A stretch of DNA of 64,000 bases from Thuidium tamariscinum (GCA_947034885.2 OX344753.2:12400001-12464000), one strand, 5' to 3'; shown: positions 1 to 13,693, counted from the first letter of the stretch. A program made the numbers and translations. The notes: generated by a model not told the origin, from the letters alone.

Positions 1-2243
1 GGGAACATGGTCACCACAATAATACTGAAGGGCTTCACCTACCTACCGAGCCTTGGTAGCTTCTAAATCTCAGTAGATGTTTTTATTGCTAATCCTCGTC
101 TTGATAGAGTAACCTTTACTTTTTCTGTACTGTACATAGCTTTTAGTTATCATTGCAATCAAAAAGTTATCTTTCTGAAATCCATTGGCCTGCACCTAAT
201 CTTAAGATTCTAACTCCGGGATTTCTCTCGAGGTTTACATTGTGTTCGTCCTCCTCTCCATTTGGGTTGAAAGATCATTACTTGAGGATTCCAGATTTCG
301 CAGTTTTGACCTTCAAAATAAATTAATGCACTCAAATCTCATCGGTGGAATATCTTCTGACTCAGGAGTTTCTCTTGTGGTCTGACTCAGGAATCTTGGG
401 GTTTAAATGCAACCATGAAGTGTATATGAGCCTCAAAAATCCTGCATTGGCATTATGAGAGTTCGACAAGCAATAATGTACAATCTCTGAATGCCATGGC
501 ACTATCAGGCAATGGGCGGAACTGCGGAGGTCTCTTCGCACATGCCGATATTTACGATACAATACGAGTAATTCCCATGCAATCTAAAACCCGATTCCAA
601 AACCTGTCTCTTGATCTGTTTTGAAATGTCATAGAGTATTCTAAACTGCTGAGGTATACCGGGAGCTGATACCAAAGCGTCCCAGGAATAACGAGATCGC
701 TAACTCAATTCTGTACACACTAACTCCGAACTTCCTTAAATTTTCTTGGGCATTCCAAGGCTCCCGTATCATTTAGCTGGGACTAGGGGCACCTAACTTC
801 AGTTCTTAAATCATCTTGGGAGCGGGGCTAAATGTCTTCGCAAAACCCCAATCCATTTAAAAATCCACCTTTGCCCTTCGACTGAAGTATCCTGCGCCAT
901 GGAACGAGCAAAACCACCGCATCTTCCAGCGATTGATATCGTAATTCCAATAGCATTAGCACAAACCTGCAGTTATGCACAAAGAGGGTGAGGCTCGTGA
1001 GCTTTGGCATGCAGTAGTCGTCGGCGTCTGGAAAAGACTAGTTGGACAATACCACAAGGTATCAAAAAACTCACGCCATTCTAAACCCTACAGTACCAAG
1101 GATTGATGGTAGTAGTACTACCGATTCGTGTGTTCATGTTGAAAGAATAAATGGGGCGAGCTTTTATATCACCAGAAACGGTGAAGAACACTGCCTGTGC
1201 TGGTCAATAAATAATAATAAATAAATAAAATAGGACAAAAGCGAGCCGCTTCGGACCTCCTCTAAACTGCAAAACAAAACACGAGGCCCAATTTGCGCTT
1301 CCTAGTCTCTTAGAGGATGATTACAATCTGTCGTGCACCCTACCTTGCCTGGACAAGGAAAGGGCGTTGGATGTGAAGGACTAGAGGCCAAAGGAGAGAC
1401 TTCCAAAATCAAAAAATGGTATCGCTCATCATCTCGATGATCCCAGACTTTCAGTACGTCTTCCTAGAAGATCTACATGTGCAACGAAAAAATCGAACCC
1501 ATCTACCTAAAACCACCAAAAATTCACCTGGAATACCACTGACAAACAAGATCAAGGATGTGAAATCAAATACCCAGAAAACTAATGCAGGACGCAAAAC
1601 TGAAAGTCCATGTAGGAAAAGTAAAGAATCTCTACCTAGCCTCGAGGGCTAAAGTCCGAAAAATTCCGAGTGTCACCATCAATAGAGCCTCGTGGACTGT
1701 CACTAGTGATATGTGGCCGACATTCAAACTTGTGCCCGTCACTCCAGTGTTTAACTTGGCACTCTCGAGAACTGGACAACAAATCAACAAGTCAGTGAGG
1801 ATTGTTAGGTTCATGTCAGAAAAGTAATTTGTACATGACGAGTTAAACGAAGTGTGGGTCTTCAAGCTTAGGCATGTTTTCTAGTCATGTATTCTAGTAT
1901 TGCGAATTGGAACCAGAAACCTCAAATAACACTGGGGCCTTTAAACCCATAAACGCCTCAATCCTTTTTTGAATTTTTGCACATTTTTGCTTATGGCTTT
2001 GTATAGAAATATCATTTACCAGAATTTCATGAATTTGGTCATTAAGGAGGGTTGGCTTTTCCAGATTCAAGTATTACATTGGATGGATGAGAAGTTCTTG
2101 GACTGAACAGTAGTGCCTTGAAGCCCTCCGTTCAATGTCCAGAATATGGACGTCGGAGCGCTTCAGGTTAACTCCTGAAATGATCAACAATTGGTGATTT
2201 CTCAAAGCATGAGAAGTGCAGTGGAGAGAAGACAAAAACATAC
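1..2243 (-). other. Probable first intron of the UBP-like gene; no coding exon recognised
   Basis: This stretch lies downstream (minus strand) of the first coding exon of the deubiquitinase-like gene. That exon ends at a good GTATGT donor at 2243-2238 in the middle of a MYND finger. I looked on the minus strand for the rest of the finger, which should begin by completing a Cys codon and continue with further Cys/His pairs, and for the UBP catalytic Cys and His boxes. I found neither. The open frames here are short and resemble nothing I know. The simplest reading is a first intron longer than 2.2 kb that continues beyond the left edge. A truncated gene cannot be excluded. Confidence 0.45.
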
Positions 2244-3067
2244 CAGTAGTTCATGCTCTTGCACCGTGAACATCGCCGCGTCGTTCTTGTAGGCTTGTGA
2301 CAAACAACGCAGTTAAGCCCCGACATCGGAGGAAGATTTCTAGGTGACATATTTACAGGTTCCTGTTTCAAAGCTTCTTCATGTTTCCTTCTCCTGTGCT
2401 TCTCCTCATCCATAGCTTGTCGTCGTCGTTCTTCCTCCGCCTCTTTCCTGGCATCCGCTTCGAGGTCCGCTCGCCTCCTCTGCCATTCCTGATCCTCCGC
2501 TTGCCTCCTCCTCCTCATCTCCTCCTCCAAATTCTCCCTTCGCTTCCGATCGGCAATCTCCTCTTGCTTCTTCCGATACTCCTCGGCTTCTGCTTGTTGT
2601 CTCCGCTGTAACAAGGCTTCCGCTTGTTTCCTGCGCTGCTCCTGCTCTTCCGCTTGTTTCCTCCTGCGAGAATCGCCCTCGGGGTCCCTCCATTCGCCAA
2701 GGCCAATGTCCCTGTTGCCATACCCGTTTCCCGGAGGTCCTTGTGCTAGTCCTCGGCGACGAATGTCGACTCCGTAAGGCTCTGGTCCTCCACGATGGGT
2801 CTGGTGAACTTGCTGAGCTTGGTGAGGCTCTGAGACACTGGCGCGAGGATCACCACCTTGCTTGAGACGCATGTACTCGCGCTCCAACTCTCGTTCGGCA
2901 CGGTCGTGCTCCTCCATAGCTAAGCGCTGCAGTCTTTGAAACTCAGTTCGACGCACGTCGCTTGATCTCGCATTTTGTTGGAAACACATCCACAGGACGA
3001 CCCCGACGCCGACTATTGGTAACAAGACGACAGCAGGGATGGACACGTCCAAGAGGTCCCCCAACAT
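2244..3067 (-). CDS. MYND-finger ubiquitin-specific protease, UBP15/16/17/19-like, first coding exon only (partial)
   Basis: The first coding exon gives 274 complete codons plus two bases of a split codon. Residues 8-28 form a hydrophobic helix (start MLGDLLDVSIPAVVLL), so the protein is probably N-terminally membrane-anchored. Residues about 120-240 are a strongly charged Arg/Glu/Gln-rich segment, likely coiled coil. From residue 253 the sequence CVVCHKPTRTTRRCSRC gives the first two Cys pairs of a MYND zinc finger. The last codon, TG at the donor, would become Cys if the next exon starts with T or C. This order (N-terminal membrane segment, charged linker, MYND finger, then a C-terminal USP catalytic domain) is that of the plant UBP15/16/17/19 deubiquitinases, which remove ubiquitin from proteins such as growth and stress regulators. 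The catalytic domain is not in the window, so the assignment rests on the N-terminus and finger. The start is the first ATG of the open frame. Another MYND protein is possible. Confidence 0.68.
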
Positions 3068-6000
3068 CGTTTACGGTCGTCCGCTGGCACGCCTTGCAGG
3101 CATCCAAAAGGGCGAATTAAACCCCAGCGATCGCTTGCAAAGCTCACACTAGAAAAACAAACCTAGCTGGCGGTTCTTTCAAACCCTGCATCCAATTAAC
3201 GGCAAGCTACATCAGCGAACGTCCGCAACCGAAAAACAAGACACGCACAGCGGGCACTTCCCGTGGCGAAACAAAACCTAAGCTTACTGCGTGATTAGAA
3301 CTAATTGCAAGCGAATGATGCAAACCCACCACTAAGCCGTACTGGAAATCAACAACCAACGAAGCTCCACTGCAACGGCATTCCTCAGGTTCAGCATTGC
3401 GCGGGGACACGGTATTAAGAACGCCAGATCTCTGTCCACTCTAAGATTCGGGGGAAACATCACCTTAAACGCGCCATTACACACTCTCTGACACCCTTCG
3501 CTTTCGTACGCTTTCAAAAAACTGAGCGCCAATGACCCCTCTCATGAACTAACCCAAATCCCAGAAACCCAACTCCCTCACTCATACAAACACACTCACA
3601 CTTGCCTTGAAAATCACGACCGCAAGCTTCACCAGAAACAATGCGTGCACGAACTCCGAGAAATCGCGTTTCGGCCCAAAACCTACCAAGCTAGCCGTAT
3701 ATTCGAAACGAGAACGGCGTGCCCTTCTCAACAAAAGCCCATAGGAAAGCTCGCTCAACACATCGAAGAGCGTGAAGTTGTTATTATAGCGCCAAATCCA
3801 ATGTGGAATTGGCTGCCAGAAGAGCTGCCAATTTGGACGGCGCTTGCTCAGGATTGAACACGAGCGCGCTCCGTCGCAACGGCTCTGCGAAGAGCCCGGA
3901 GGAGGCGTTCAACCGTCCCCTGCAAGCTCGCGTCTGCAATTTCAGAGGCTCCTCTGCCTGAGTCCTGGCTGGCCCCCCCGCAGATTCCTGCCGCAAGTCC
4001 TGGCTGGGGCTGCTGATTTGGATCTTGTGATGCATGAGAGATTCTACATACAATCCTACAGTAACGAAGTACAAGTAACGAAGCTTATTGGTGGCGAAGT
4101 CCACCGGCAGGCGCGGGGCGCAGGACGGGACCGGGAAGGACGCAGACGGACGGCAAAAAAGCTGGTTGCTCAGAAGATGCGGCGAGATTCAGATCTGATT
4201 AGGGTAAGCTATTCGCGAAAGCAAGGGTGGTGGGGAAAGCAATGCTAAGCTTAGTAGTAGTATCTGTATTATTGGCTAGTGGTTTTTGGAAGGTTCTAGT
4301 TGAATGGATTTTTTTTGCAGTCATTTCTAACACTATGAATTTCCACATCATTGATTTTTGACATAGGTGATCAATTAGGTGGTGCCATGTGGCATTGATG
4401 GGTCCAAATCCATTGTGGAGTAGAATGATTTGAGGTAAAATGTGTATTGAAGTTGATGTAAATTGCATTGAAATCAATACAAACTAACAGAATAGCAATG
4501 CAACCTAAGGTAGTTGGATATAGTGACTTTTTGAAAAAATAATAGTTTATTTAAGATTAAATTTGTTAGTACATTCCATTGAAATACGAGTTCCTAAAAT
4601 TGACCAACTAAGCAATTGTACAAAATTCCCACTATTAACCTATGTGAGTGATCTAATGGATCTACAAAAGTCAAAGAAGAATTCTCGATTCTATCAATGT
4701 ATTACAACGAAATGTTATCCTATACACATCCCAAGGAAAGAGGTGTTTCTTTCATGGAGCACCTCAAAGGGCACAAATGTTGTCCTCTTAAGAAAGATAT
4801 GTTTTTTTTCACAAGATACTTAAGGAGGGTTTCATATAGGAAGTCAAAGGAGAATTTGGGATCCTCTCATCGTATGACAAAAAAACGTTGTCATCCTACA
4901 ATCTCAAGGAATGTGATATCTCTTTCAGATGATATTTGAAAAGAATTTCAAATGTCTCTTTCATACGATACTTAGAAGCGGGAGGATTTTAGCTAAAGAA
5001 TGACAAGCTCCAAAGTAAAGAAAGAAAAAATTTACTTTAGCTAGGAGTAGATATCAAGTAGGCAAAGGGATCTCCTAGTAAAGATTAATCCTAAATGTTA
5101 TATTTAGCATTAAAAAAACTTTAACATATTTATTTATTTACATATAGCTTAGAATACTTTAAATATAATCATAGATGTATTCAAAATAAATCTAGAGTTT
5201 TCTTTTACAGATATAGAAGTAGCTTTTAGATTATACCACAATATCCATCTACATTTGTACTATCTTCCAAAAATCATGATCTTATTTGTATGTACATCCA
5301 AGGCTAAAGCATTTAGAACAAAATTCAATTTAACCTATACAAAGCTTTTAAGATTTTTAACTTGATTTCAAATACAAATTACAAAGCACAATCTTTAAAT
5401 GACATAAAAAAAATAAATACTTATAAAATTGGATTGGATTTTTGTTCAAATCATAAACAATATACTATACACAGAATTAATAAAAATTACATTTTGATTT
5501 GTCATTATTAGTTGAAAGTATAAAATTTAGGGAGTCTAGTGACATGAATAGATACCCTAATCTACACAATCAGTTCTGAAAATTCCCCAAATACTACCTC
5601 CATGTCAAAAAATTACATAACAATGAAGGTTGGATTTAACTTGAGATTTTCTTGCAAGTTGCAGACAATTTCATTAAGTAAAATTAGAATTTGATCAATT
5701 GGATGCTCATACCTTTTACCATATCCAATGGTCAAGTTCAACATTCCCTGCTGAATAATTAATTAAAGTACGAAAATGTAGTTTAACAAATGCCAAATGT
5801 TAAAGAGTATATCATTTCTTCCCATAGAAAAACAATTTTTATGAAAACATAATATACCAAAATTTTAGGCATCCCTTTTTCACTGAGTACCCTCACCACC
5901 AGGTTTCATCCATCACATAAGAACTATCAGTCCTAAAAAAGGGGCAGGGAGAACTGACCCCCTCGCTCGGCCACTTGGGTAAAACGCTGTAATTTTTTAT

Positions 6001-6527
6001 TTTTCACACTGATTTTTTTTGCAAATTTTGAATTCATATTTGCGATCAGAGACCGCAAATTAGCTAGGGGTGGAAGAAAGTAGGGGTGATCACGGCCCAA
6101 ACTAGGGGGCTTTTTGTTTTGATTGCACCTCTGGTAAAACATGGTAAGGCCGAGTGAAGGGGCCAATCCACCCAGATCTAAAATAGGATCCACTATGGTA
6201 ACATAAGACAAAAATCCTTATACAAAAGTTCTTATATCCTTCAGAAAAGATTCACCGCAAGCATACAATTGAAGCCCAACTGGTCTACCGTGTCTATCCA
6301 CTAAATGTTCTTTAGATTCTAGTCTATATCATTCCTGCTCAGCATTACATGCAATCAATTCTCTTCAATTCCAAAAGAGTGAATTGCAGATTGGGTTCCT
6401 ACAGCTCGTCGAAAACTCCAAACTGAAGCTATTGTCGGTGGAGATGTTAAGATAGTCCAGATTGTACATATAGTTGCTCCCAAAAATCCTAGAAATCAAT
6501 TGCCATGAACAAAACCTCTCGGCAGCC
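3068..6527. other. Intergenic region: UBP-like promoter/leader, then AT-rich 3' flank of SF3B2
   Basis: From 3068 to about 4250 the base composition is mixed and relatively GC-rich, as expected for the 5' leader and promoter of the minus-strand UBP-like gene. A 134-codon open frame at 3844-4248 on the plus strand is low-complexity and unlike any known protein, so I do not call it. From about 4250 to 6527 the DNA is AT-rich and contains an imperfect tandem duplication (listed separately) and the presumed 3' untranslated region of SF3B2 just below 6528. No coding exon is recognised here. Confidence 0.5.
4670..4990. repeat. Imperfect tandem duplication, period about 173 bp
   Basis: The segment beginning GTCAAAGAAGAATT at 4670 is repeated, diverged, from 4843 (GTCAAAGGAGAATT). 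Later blocks also recur in the same order: an ATCCTA block, a CTCAAGGAA-like block, a run with CTCTTTCA, and a GATACTTA block. Two units are visible; the second decays by about 4990. It carries no recognisable coding potential. Confidence 0.5.
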
Positions 6528-9500
6528 CTAGAACTTGAAATCCTTTTGCTTCTTTGCTTTGCCATCCTTCTCTTGCGCCTTCCGTTTCCGCTTCTTCTCC
6601 ACCTGAAAGCAGACAATAGCACTCCTCAATATTAAATGGACGATACAAGATCAGTACATAAGCAACACAGAATTGAGCCAGAAGAAATTTTTATACAAAA
6701 CACAGCAAGATAAAGAAGATGAGCTTTGCCACAAAAAGTACCTCTGCAACCAAATCACTGAAGTCCTCTCTTCCTTGTGTTGCCAAAGTAGCTTCATGGC
6801 TAGCCTCTTCATACCTGCACCCCAGAACTCTTATTAATTCCACATGCAACTAACAGTAATAAATCCCAACTAGGACCTACAAACACATGGGGTAATTTAA
6901 GCACTAAGGAACATAGCCAGCAACATTTGGAGGTTCAACAATAAAAAATAAAAATAAAAATAAAATAGTAAACTCCTGTTTCCATTTCATACTTGGCTGC
7001 AAGGGCCACATCATCAAGTCCTTCCAACTCTTCTGGTCGAAGTGTAATATCCACTTTATCCGTCCTCTGGCTCTTCAGTAGATCGATACCCTGGCACATC
7101 AACAGCCGGAAATCGATCTTTGTTAGACCTAGCACTTACTGTACAGCAGGAGGGGGCATGAAACATGAAGAACAGGAAAAGACATCTGAAGCATTCTTTA
7201 AGACGGAATTAATTACCACGTATGGATGACTTCAGGTCCTAGGTAAAAACACAGCACTAGCATGGCATAAGAAAGAGTACTCGGTGTACCTTTTTAGCAG
7301 CAGCCTTATCACCAGTTGGTAATACATATCTGTATCAACATGAAAACCACAAAAGATCAGAACAGGAGATCTATAGATTTCTAGTTCCGATTGCATATCA
7401 AACAGGGTAAGAATATCCGTTGGCACAAGAACTTCAGATTATAAAATCAAACACATACGTATGACTCGTTCCCAGAAGGGTTCCTTGTTGAGCACGCTCC
7501 TCTTTTTCCTCGAGCACCTGAGAGCAACCGACCAACGCACATGAGCTCTTCGTCAAGTGGGGTTTTCTTTATGGAAATCACTACACAATTGTTTGGCAAA
7601 AAAATATTACGTTACAGAGCATTAACCACAGCTGATCATCATATGTACCTGGTAAAGCTGCTTTTCAGGTTCTTTCCTTTGAGCCTTTCGTAGGTCAATA
7701 ACATCTGGCGTCTCCACACCAGTTGGTGTCCTGCTCATATTAAAAGATTGTGAGAAAACAGTCACGCTGGACAAAAGGCTACTAAGGATATCACAACACA
7801 TTAGGAAATACCACATTCGTGCACAATTTTCATTTAAGACGATGAAGGACGGAGTTTGAATACTAAACCACACGTACGTTGAGATTGTATCAACAGAAGC
7901 AACACCATCTGCCATTTCGTCCTCCCCAAGCTCTGCATCTTCGTCCTCTTCGTCCTCCTCCTCTTCTTCTTCCTCTTCCTCGTCCAGGTCACCCCAGTGC
8001 TTCGTCCGATCTACTGGTTCATCCTGGAGAACAGTCCCGAAAGTGATCTCAGAAAGACATGGATTTGGAGACAGAAATTACAAAGCTGATATGCAATATT
8101 CAATAAATTAGATCATCTATACGTAAATTCCAACACCAACAGAGCCCTAACTTCTTGCATTTGGCCATCAACAATAATCCCAAGAAGACGGACAAATCAT
8201 CGCATCAGAAGGTCAGAAGAAGGGTGATCAATATACCTCATATGTATCAGGCTCTACATGTTGTACACCAAATACGTCTCCATACAAAGGCCGCCCAAAC
8301 TTCAGCCCCACAAATATTCATATACTTAGTAAGATCCAAACATCAACAAAGTATATACCAGCCTAGATTACATGTGTCCTAACCCGCACAAAAAATCCAA
8401 TAAAAAATAACGCTTGATTCTTAGAACCATTAGTATATTTAATAAGAACAATCTGAAATTCTACACTTCAGACTTACATACTCGAACAATTACTAATCAA
8501 AACTTCACATTTACATTAACTCCGATTCAAGAACTGTACTATGTCATCGTGCGAAAAATAATGCAGGTAAGCAGAAATACTATCAGCTAATAAAGCCTGA
8601 TTGATAACAAGGGTTCATTAAGACAAAACAGGCATTGCCCATGTAATCTAACGCATTGAAGATGGTCGGATGAGTACCTCGTCAACAGGGGGCTTACCCC
8701 AACCTCCTGCATGATATCCAAAAGAGGCACCCTCTGGTATTGGCGCATTCAATCCAGGAATCTTGAGGTGGGGATATGAAGGAGGAGGTCCATATCTCTG
8801 AAGTAAAAGGGGTCATTCAAAGTCAGCAAAAATAATTACACATGAATCTAAGAGTGAGAAAAATAATCACGAAACCTGCAAGAAAGAGAAGCAAGCCCAC
8901 ACACCTGCATGTTGATAAGCCAAGGAGGAGGAGCACCATCTGGCATGCCAAGTGCTTCCCTAAGCTCCTGGGATAGCTGGCCAGGTTTCATTTCCCTTAA
9001 TTTCACCTGAAAAAAGAAAAATTGCACAAAAAAACCCTGGGAAATTAAGAAAGGGATATTCAATACTGTCCTCACAACTTGCTCAGAGTCAACTCATACG
9101 CAAACCGTAGGCAGTTTCATATACTTCACAAGGAACTGCATTCCCAACTCAGCAAAACATTTGAAGAGAAGAGATGGACAACCACTGCTCCAAAAGTTCT
9201 CTAGCAAGTCGTTCAATTATGCACGTCGAATTATACTGTCTGCCTAAAAACACGCCTTTCCACAACTACGTGATTAATCAGGTATTCAGGGCGGTAAATG
9301 AGAGAGTACCTCAAACTCTTTTCCCTCGTGATAAAGATCGCCATGATGAGTAAGCTTAGGTTTGGTTTGATACTTGAAGAAAGCATCATGAAGCACCTAC
9401 AAAGCAAAAGGACATACACACCAATAAAACTAGCTCAATTCTCTGGAACAGAGACAAGGGGTAAGCTCTATGGAAATACTCTAATCCAGTACAGACAACA

Positions 9501-12500
9501 TGATCACTTCCAAGTGTCAAATCTACCTTTCCCTATCAACAGAAAATGAACTCTACAAAACCACCAATCTTCATTTTCAAACAAAACGAAAGAAAATCCT
9601 ACAATAGTCATTTTGAAAAAATCTAAATTCCAGACGCAGAAAAAAAGAAGTGCAGGGTTACCTGATAATCAATGTCCATCTTTCCCATCTTAGGCTGCAT
9701 CTTTTCCCTTTGCTTCTGCTTAAGCTTCTTGCTGTCTTCCTTCTCAATATAAGCCTGACAGCATACGTTACAAATCACAATAATCAGTCGTTATAGTCTC
9801 TCCTGTTATGTCCCAGAGATCCTAACTGAGGAAATATGTCTAATTTCCAGCAGAGCAGAATCCCGAACAGATTTCCAGATTCTGGCTCTGATATTGAGCA
9901 AAGGATTAACAACTAAAGATTGGATCAAAAGTAGCCAAATAGTTCCAACAGCAAAGAAACACCTACAATACTTTATAAATGGAAATGGAAGGAACCAGAA
10001 AATCACTTCTCTTTGGATGAGCACTCTGATGATGCTAATGCAAATATTTACTACAAGTTCCATATAAATCCAAGAAATCTCTGCGCCCTTCGGCTTAGTG
10101 CAAATTTCCGCAGCTCAAGCAGGGCTATCGAGAAAAAGACAGGCTAAGTATAATCAATTAAGGAACCATTTAATAATGTGAAAGTATATGATTTCTCCCT
10201 CACCTGTCTTATCTTCTCGATACCAGTGGCGGCAATAAAGTCGGGAAGCTGAAAGGGCTGCTTCTCAATACCACGCTTCCCCTGAAAGCATAAATACCGT
10301 TAGAAAAAGCAAGACCTTATGATACAAAATCAGAAACGAAATAACCAACTCACCGCACTGTAGTGATTTTAATGCATACAACACATGTGCAGAGTTGAAT
10401 ACGCTTGGTGAGGACTTCACCAAGAACACGTCAAAACATGCACATATGATTGTATGCATTCATAATTTCACACATCAAATGCAATCACCGCACAACACTT
10501 TTTTGTTAACACAAATCGATATGGAAAGAGTTGCACGCCCAGCAATTCTGCAGTATCAGATTCATAAGAACCAGTCAGACGACTCAAATGAAAAAGGAGA
10601 GAGCAGCCAACTCATTGGAATACTTTTGAACTTAGACTAGTGCACTCGTGACTGACAGGTAAAAACTATAATCTACGTTCATTTCGATTGTGACTTAGTA
10701 CTAATGAGTACATCTCTTCACCAACTTAAGGAACGTTTCTACGACTACAACGCAGACTATTAGACGTATACATCCCCATCCATAAAGATCGTCAGCTCTT
10801 TCAAAGCACAAGACTGCAGTGACCGTTTAAACAAGTCTACAACACAATTTACACAAGAAAGCACTAATAACAGGGGGGCTCTCCTCCACAGCCACCCACA
10901 TACCAGTCTTTCGTCCATTATTCAGACATGATGATGAACCGCACCCTGCAGAAACCACGTGTACCAAATAAGAGGCAATGCTAGCTCGCCGTCTGTAAAC
11001 TTCTTTACGTACAACCACCCAGACGAGGGCTCTCTGTGCTCTCTGGACATCTCCAATCAGTTCCAAGCCGCATGGAACGTCACTTCCCCCCCTAATATTG
11101 TAAGTTTTAAGAGCAGAGTGATTAACCTGTAGAAACTTTCGCTTCTGACACCAATGCCTTGGAACAGGAACCGTATTGCGATACCCTTTCAGAAACACAA
11201 GAAGGCGTGGATCTGCAGCTGTAGCATCCCAAACCTAATCCATAACCACAGACAATCAAAGACAGAAGTGAGCACGTCAATATAATTATCCGGAAAATTG
11301 AAACTGAACTTGTAATCATGTAAACGGATCTAGAGGAGGGGACCTAGAGTAAATAAGACTACTGGTTCAGAGAGGTTGGAATAATTACCTCAACAACATC
11401 AGGCTTCATACATTGTTGCTTCAGCTCGGCAATCTTCATCCTTCTTTGCAACTGTTTAATCAAACCAAATTCAGCCACGATAAGGTAACAAGTCAATAGA
11501 AGCTCACGGTTCTTCTCGAAAATAAAACGTTGTATAGTTATGTAGTATTCGAAAGTATAGAACTTACCTTCTTCTTCTTGTTGGATAAGCCCTTTTCTTT
11601 ATCCTTGTCATCATCCGATTCATCCGAATCATCCGAATCATCGCTGCCTTTTTCCTTCGGTTTATCAGCATGGATGTCCTCGGGCTCAACATTCTGATAT
11701 GTAGGGACGACGAGCACAATATGAGAACTAAAAGTCAAGTATTACGAAACAAATCTTGGCTTCGTTTACCAGAATAAACAAGAAAAAACTATATCTCCTT
11801 CGTCCAGAACTTGTATAATATCTTTAACGTTCAAAACTCCACCAGACCTAATAAGATTAAAAAATGAATGCGATTGACGTGGATGAACATTCCGAGTAAA
11901 GGATAGGTACCTTGGTCGATTCTAGTGACAGCGTCTCTGGAAGTACAAATTTATCAAAAATCCTCTGAAAATCTTCCATTAGTGGATCCATGAATCCGTT
12001 TGCATCCCCCAAATCGGGTTTCTCTGACACATATTCCACCTCCACCTTCTCTTCATTCTGCTATCACAAGGATCAATCGCACTCTATCAGTTCAAATGTA
12101 TACGCTTCACATATGGAGAGTCGATTAAAAACATGAGAGAATAAACCAACCTGACTGACACGCACAATTCAAGGGTCCAGTTGCAACACAAACTCCACCA
12201 AAAAGTATATCGTAAAATCAATCAGGGTTTATTGCAACTAGTCCGGTAAGGACTAAATTGAGCTTCCGAACACTATCTTCTAAATTCATCAAAGACTCAC
12301 GTAAAGTGACAGGGCCAAGCTGTAAACAAATAAATCTCTGTGTTCAAGTTCAGGCAGCATTCAACGCCAAGTTCTACAACAATCGGGCACAGAAGATTGC
12401 ATTCTGAACGAACTGAAGCAAGGCTACGTATTGTAAGCGACACATACCACGCCATCATCAACGGCTTTATCGTGCACGCATGGAATCCGCACCTTAATTG

Positions 12501-13382
12501 AATTAGACCCCGTCTTAATCAATCAGCACTCTGAAAATCAGATTGACGTCGTTTACTACGGTAGACAAACCTTAAACCGAAACGGCGGGTAAAAATAGCC
12601 ACACTGCCGTCATTTCAAACCCTAGGCAGAAAAATTCACTCAGTCGCTAGGAAACTTCGAATTAGGAAGCGTATCATAGCTCACTCGAAGCACGTTTCAG
12701 TTAATTTCCAGCAAGACATAATCACAGGACTTGACAATGACATGGGTAAGAAATGCAACGGAACTGAACTGCTTCTCCGCTCTGTGCGTAGTCTGCTGTA
12801 ACATTTGACACGCACCTCCAATTACTCTCTGGTTTCACTAGATCGAGTTAGGAGGTTTATTAGTGCAATCTCAGTATCTTCCCCACAAGACATCACTCAG
12901 ATCTTAATTCAAAACCTATGATCACGTTACTAAGGCCGCCGTTCAGGTAAATGCAAAACATGAGGATTCATTACCGACCCGAAGAAACAGGAATGATATA
13001 GAAAACACGTTCTTATGTCAATTCAACCTCTCAAAAATGTGATCGATGTTCAGCAATACCACTTAGTGCGGACTCTCACCTCATCAGCGTTTTCCTTGTC
13101 GCTAACATCATCCTCGAACTGATCCGCCTTTCCAGTCGAGTCCTTATTGGAAGGTTTTTTCTTCTTAGTTCGCCGCCTACGACGCCTCTCAGCTTCCTTC
13201 GCCTTCCGACCCGTGAGAGCTTCCTTCTTGTCCTCGTCACCTCCACCGTTCGCCAGAAGAGCACTGACAGCAGAGAGGCCACCGTTTTGTGAAAACTCCG
13301 CTTGAATTGCATCTGCCGGGCCGTTGGCCACAGGCGCGGGACCCGAGCCGTTCTCCATAGAAGCCGCCATCGCCATCGTCAT
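6528..13382 (-). CDS. SF3B2: Splicing factor 3B subunit 2 (SF3b145/SAP145), complete, 18 exons
   Basis: SF3b145 is a core subunit of the U2 snRNP SF3b complex and acts in the nucleus in branch-site recognition. Coding exons on the minus strand: 13382-13080, 12057-11911, 11693-11568, 11451-11389, 11234-11127, 10281-10204, 9754-9662, 9396-9310, 9006-8905, 8797-8678, 8299-8237, 8023-7878, 7730-7649, 7517-7459, 7329-7290, 7090-6993, 6814-6742, 6602-6528. Joined in frame they give 620 residues. The N-terminus is Ala/Gly-rich then strongly basic (residues about 56-80). An Asp/Ser/Lys-rich stretch follows at 165-192. The DUF382 region spans about 205-335 (includes DPRLLVFLKGYRNTVPVPRH) and the PSP proline-rich domain about 338-395 (PPPWLINMQRYGPPPSYPHL). 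Next come KHWGDL, a long acidic run at about 445-465, and the conserved tail with PTGDKAAAKKG and a Lys-rich C-terminus. Three near-consecutive Met codons open the frame; I chose the first, at 13382. All introns are GT-AG; the acceptor before 8299 is the less usual AAG. Length is close to plant orthologues. The intact frame and strong conservation indicate a functional gene. Confidence 0.93.
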
Positions 13383-13693
13383 CGTCGTTACTGAAACCCT
13401 AAGTCTAGCTCGGTGCAAGCTTTTAGAGCCTCTGCGAAATCTCACTTCCGTCCTCCTCGATTCGCACGAAAAATAGAGGGGGATGGATGGAACTCGTGAA
13501 GAAATGGATGAAATATTGAAGATTCAACTGGAGTTTTCGTCCTGGTTAGGGTTTGTTTAACCCTTTACCACGCTCCATCTTTTCTTGATTTATGTCATAC
13601 TTTTGCTATATCTTTGTATAAACACTTTAATTGCTTCAATTCCATCAAAATTAGTCTTACATAAGGTTTTGCTTTTACAAATTTTAAGAATTA

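Noticed and set aside
2061..2100. Plus-strand string reading FQIQVLHWMDE, faintly like a MYND finger tail
   Set aside because: Wrong strand for the UBP-like gene and lacks the required Cys residues; treated as coincidence.
2381..2721. Several open frames across the UBP-like exon on both strands
   Set aside because: All are alternative frames of the Arg/Glu-rich repeat-like segment; only the 2244-3067 frame gives a membrane helix and MYND finger.
3844..4248. 134-codon plus-strand open frame in a GC-rich patch
   Set aside because: Low-complexity residues, no family resemblance, and position in the promoter region of the UBP-like gene make it a chance frame.
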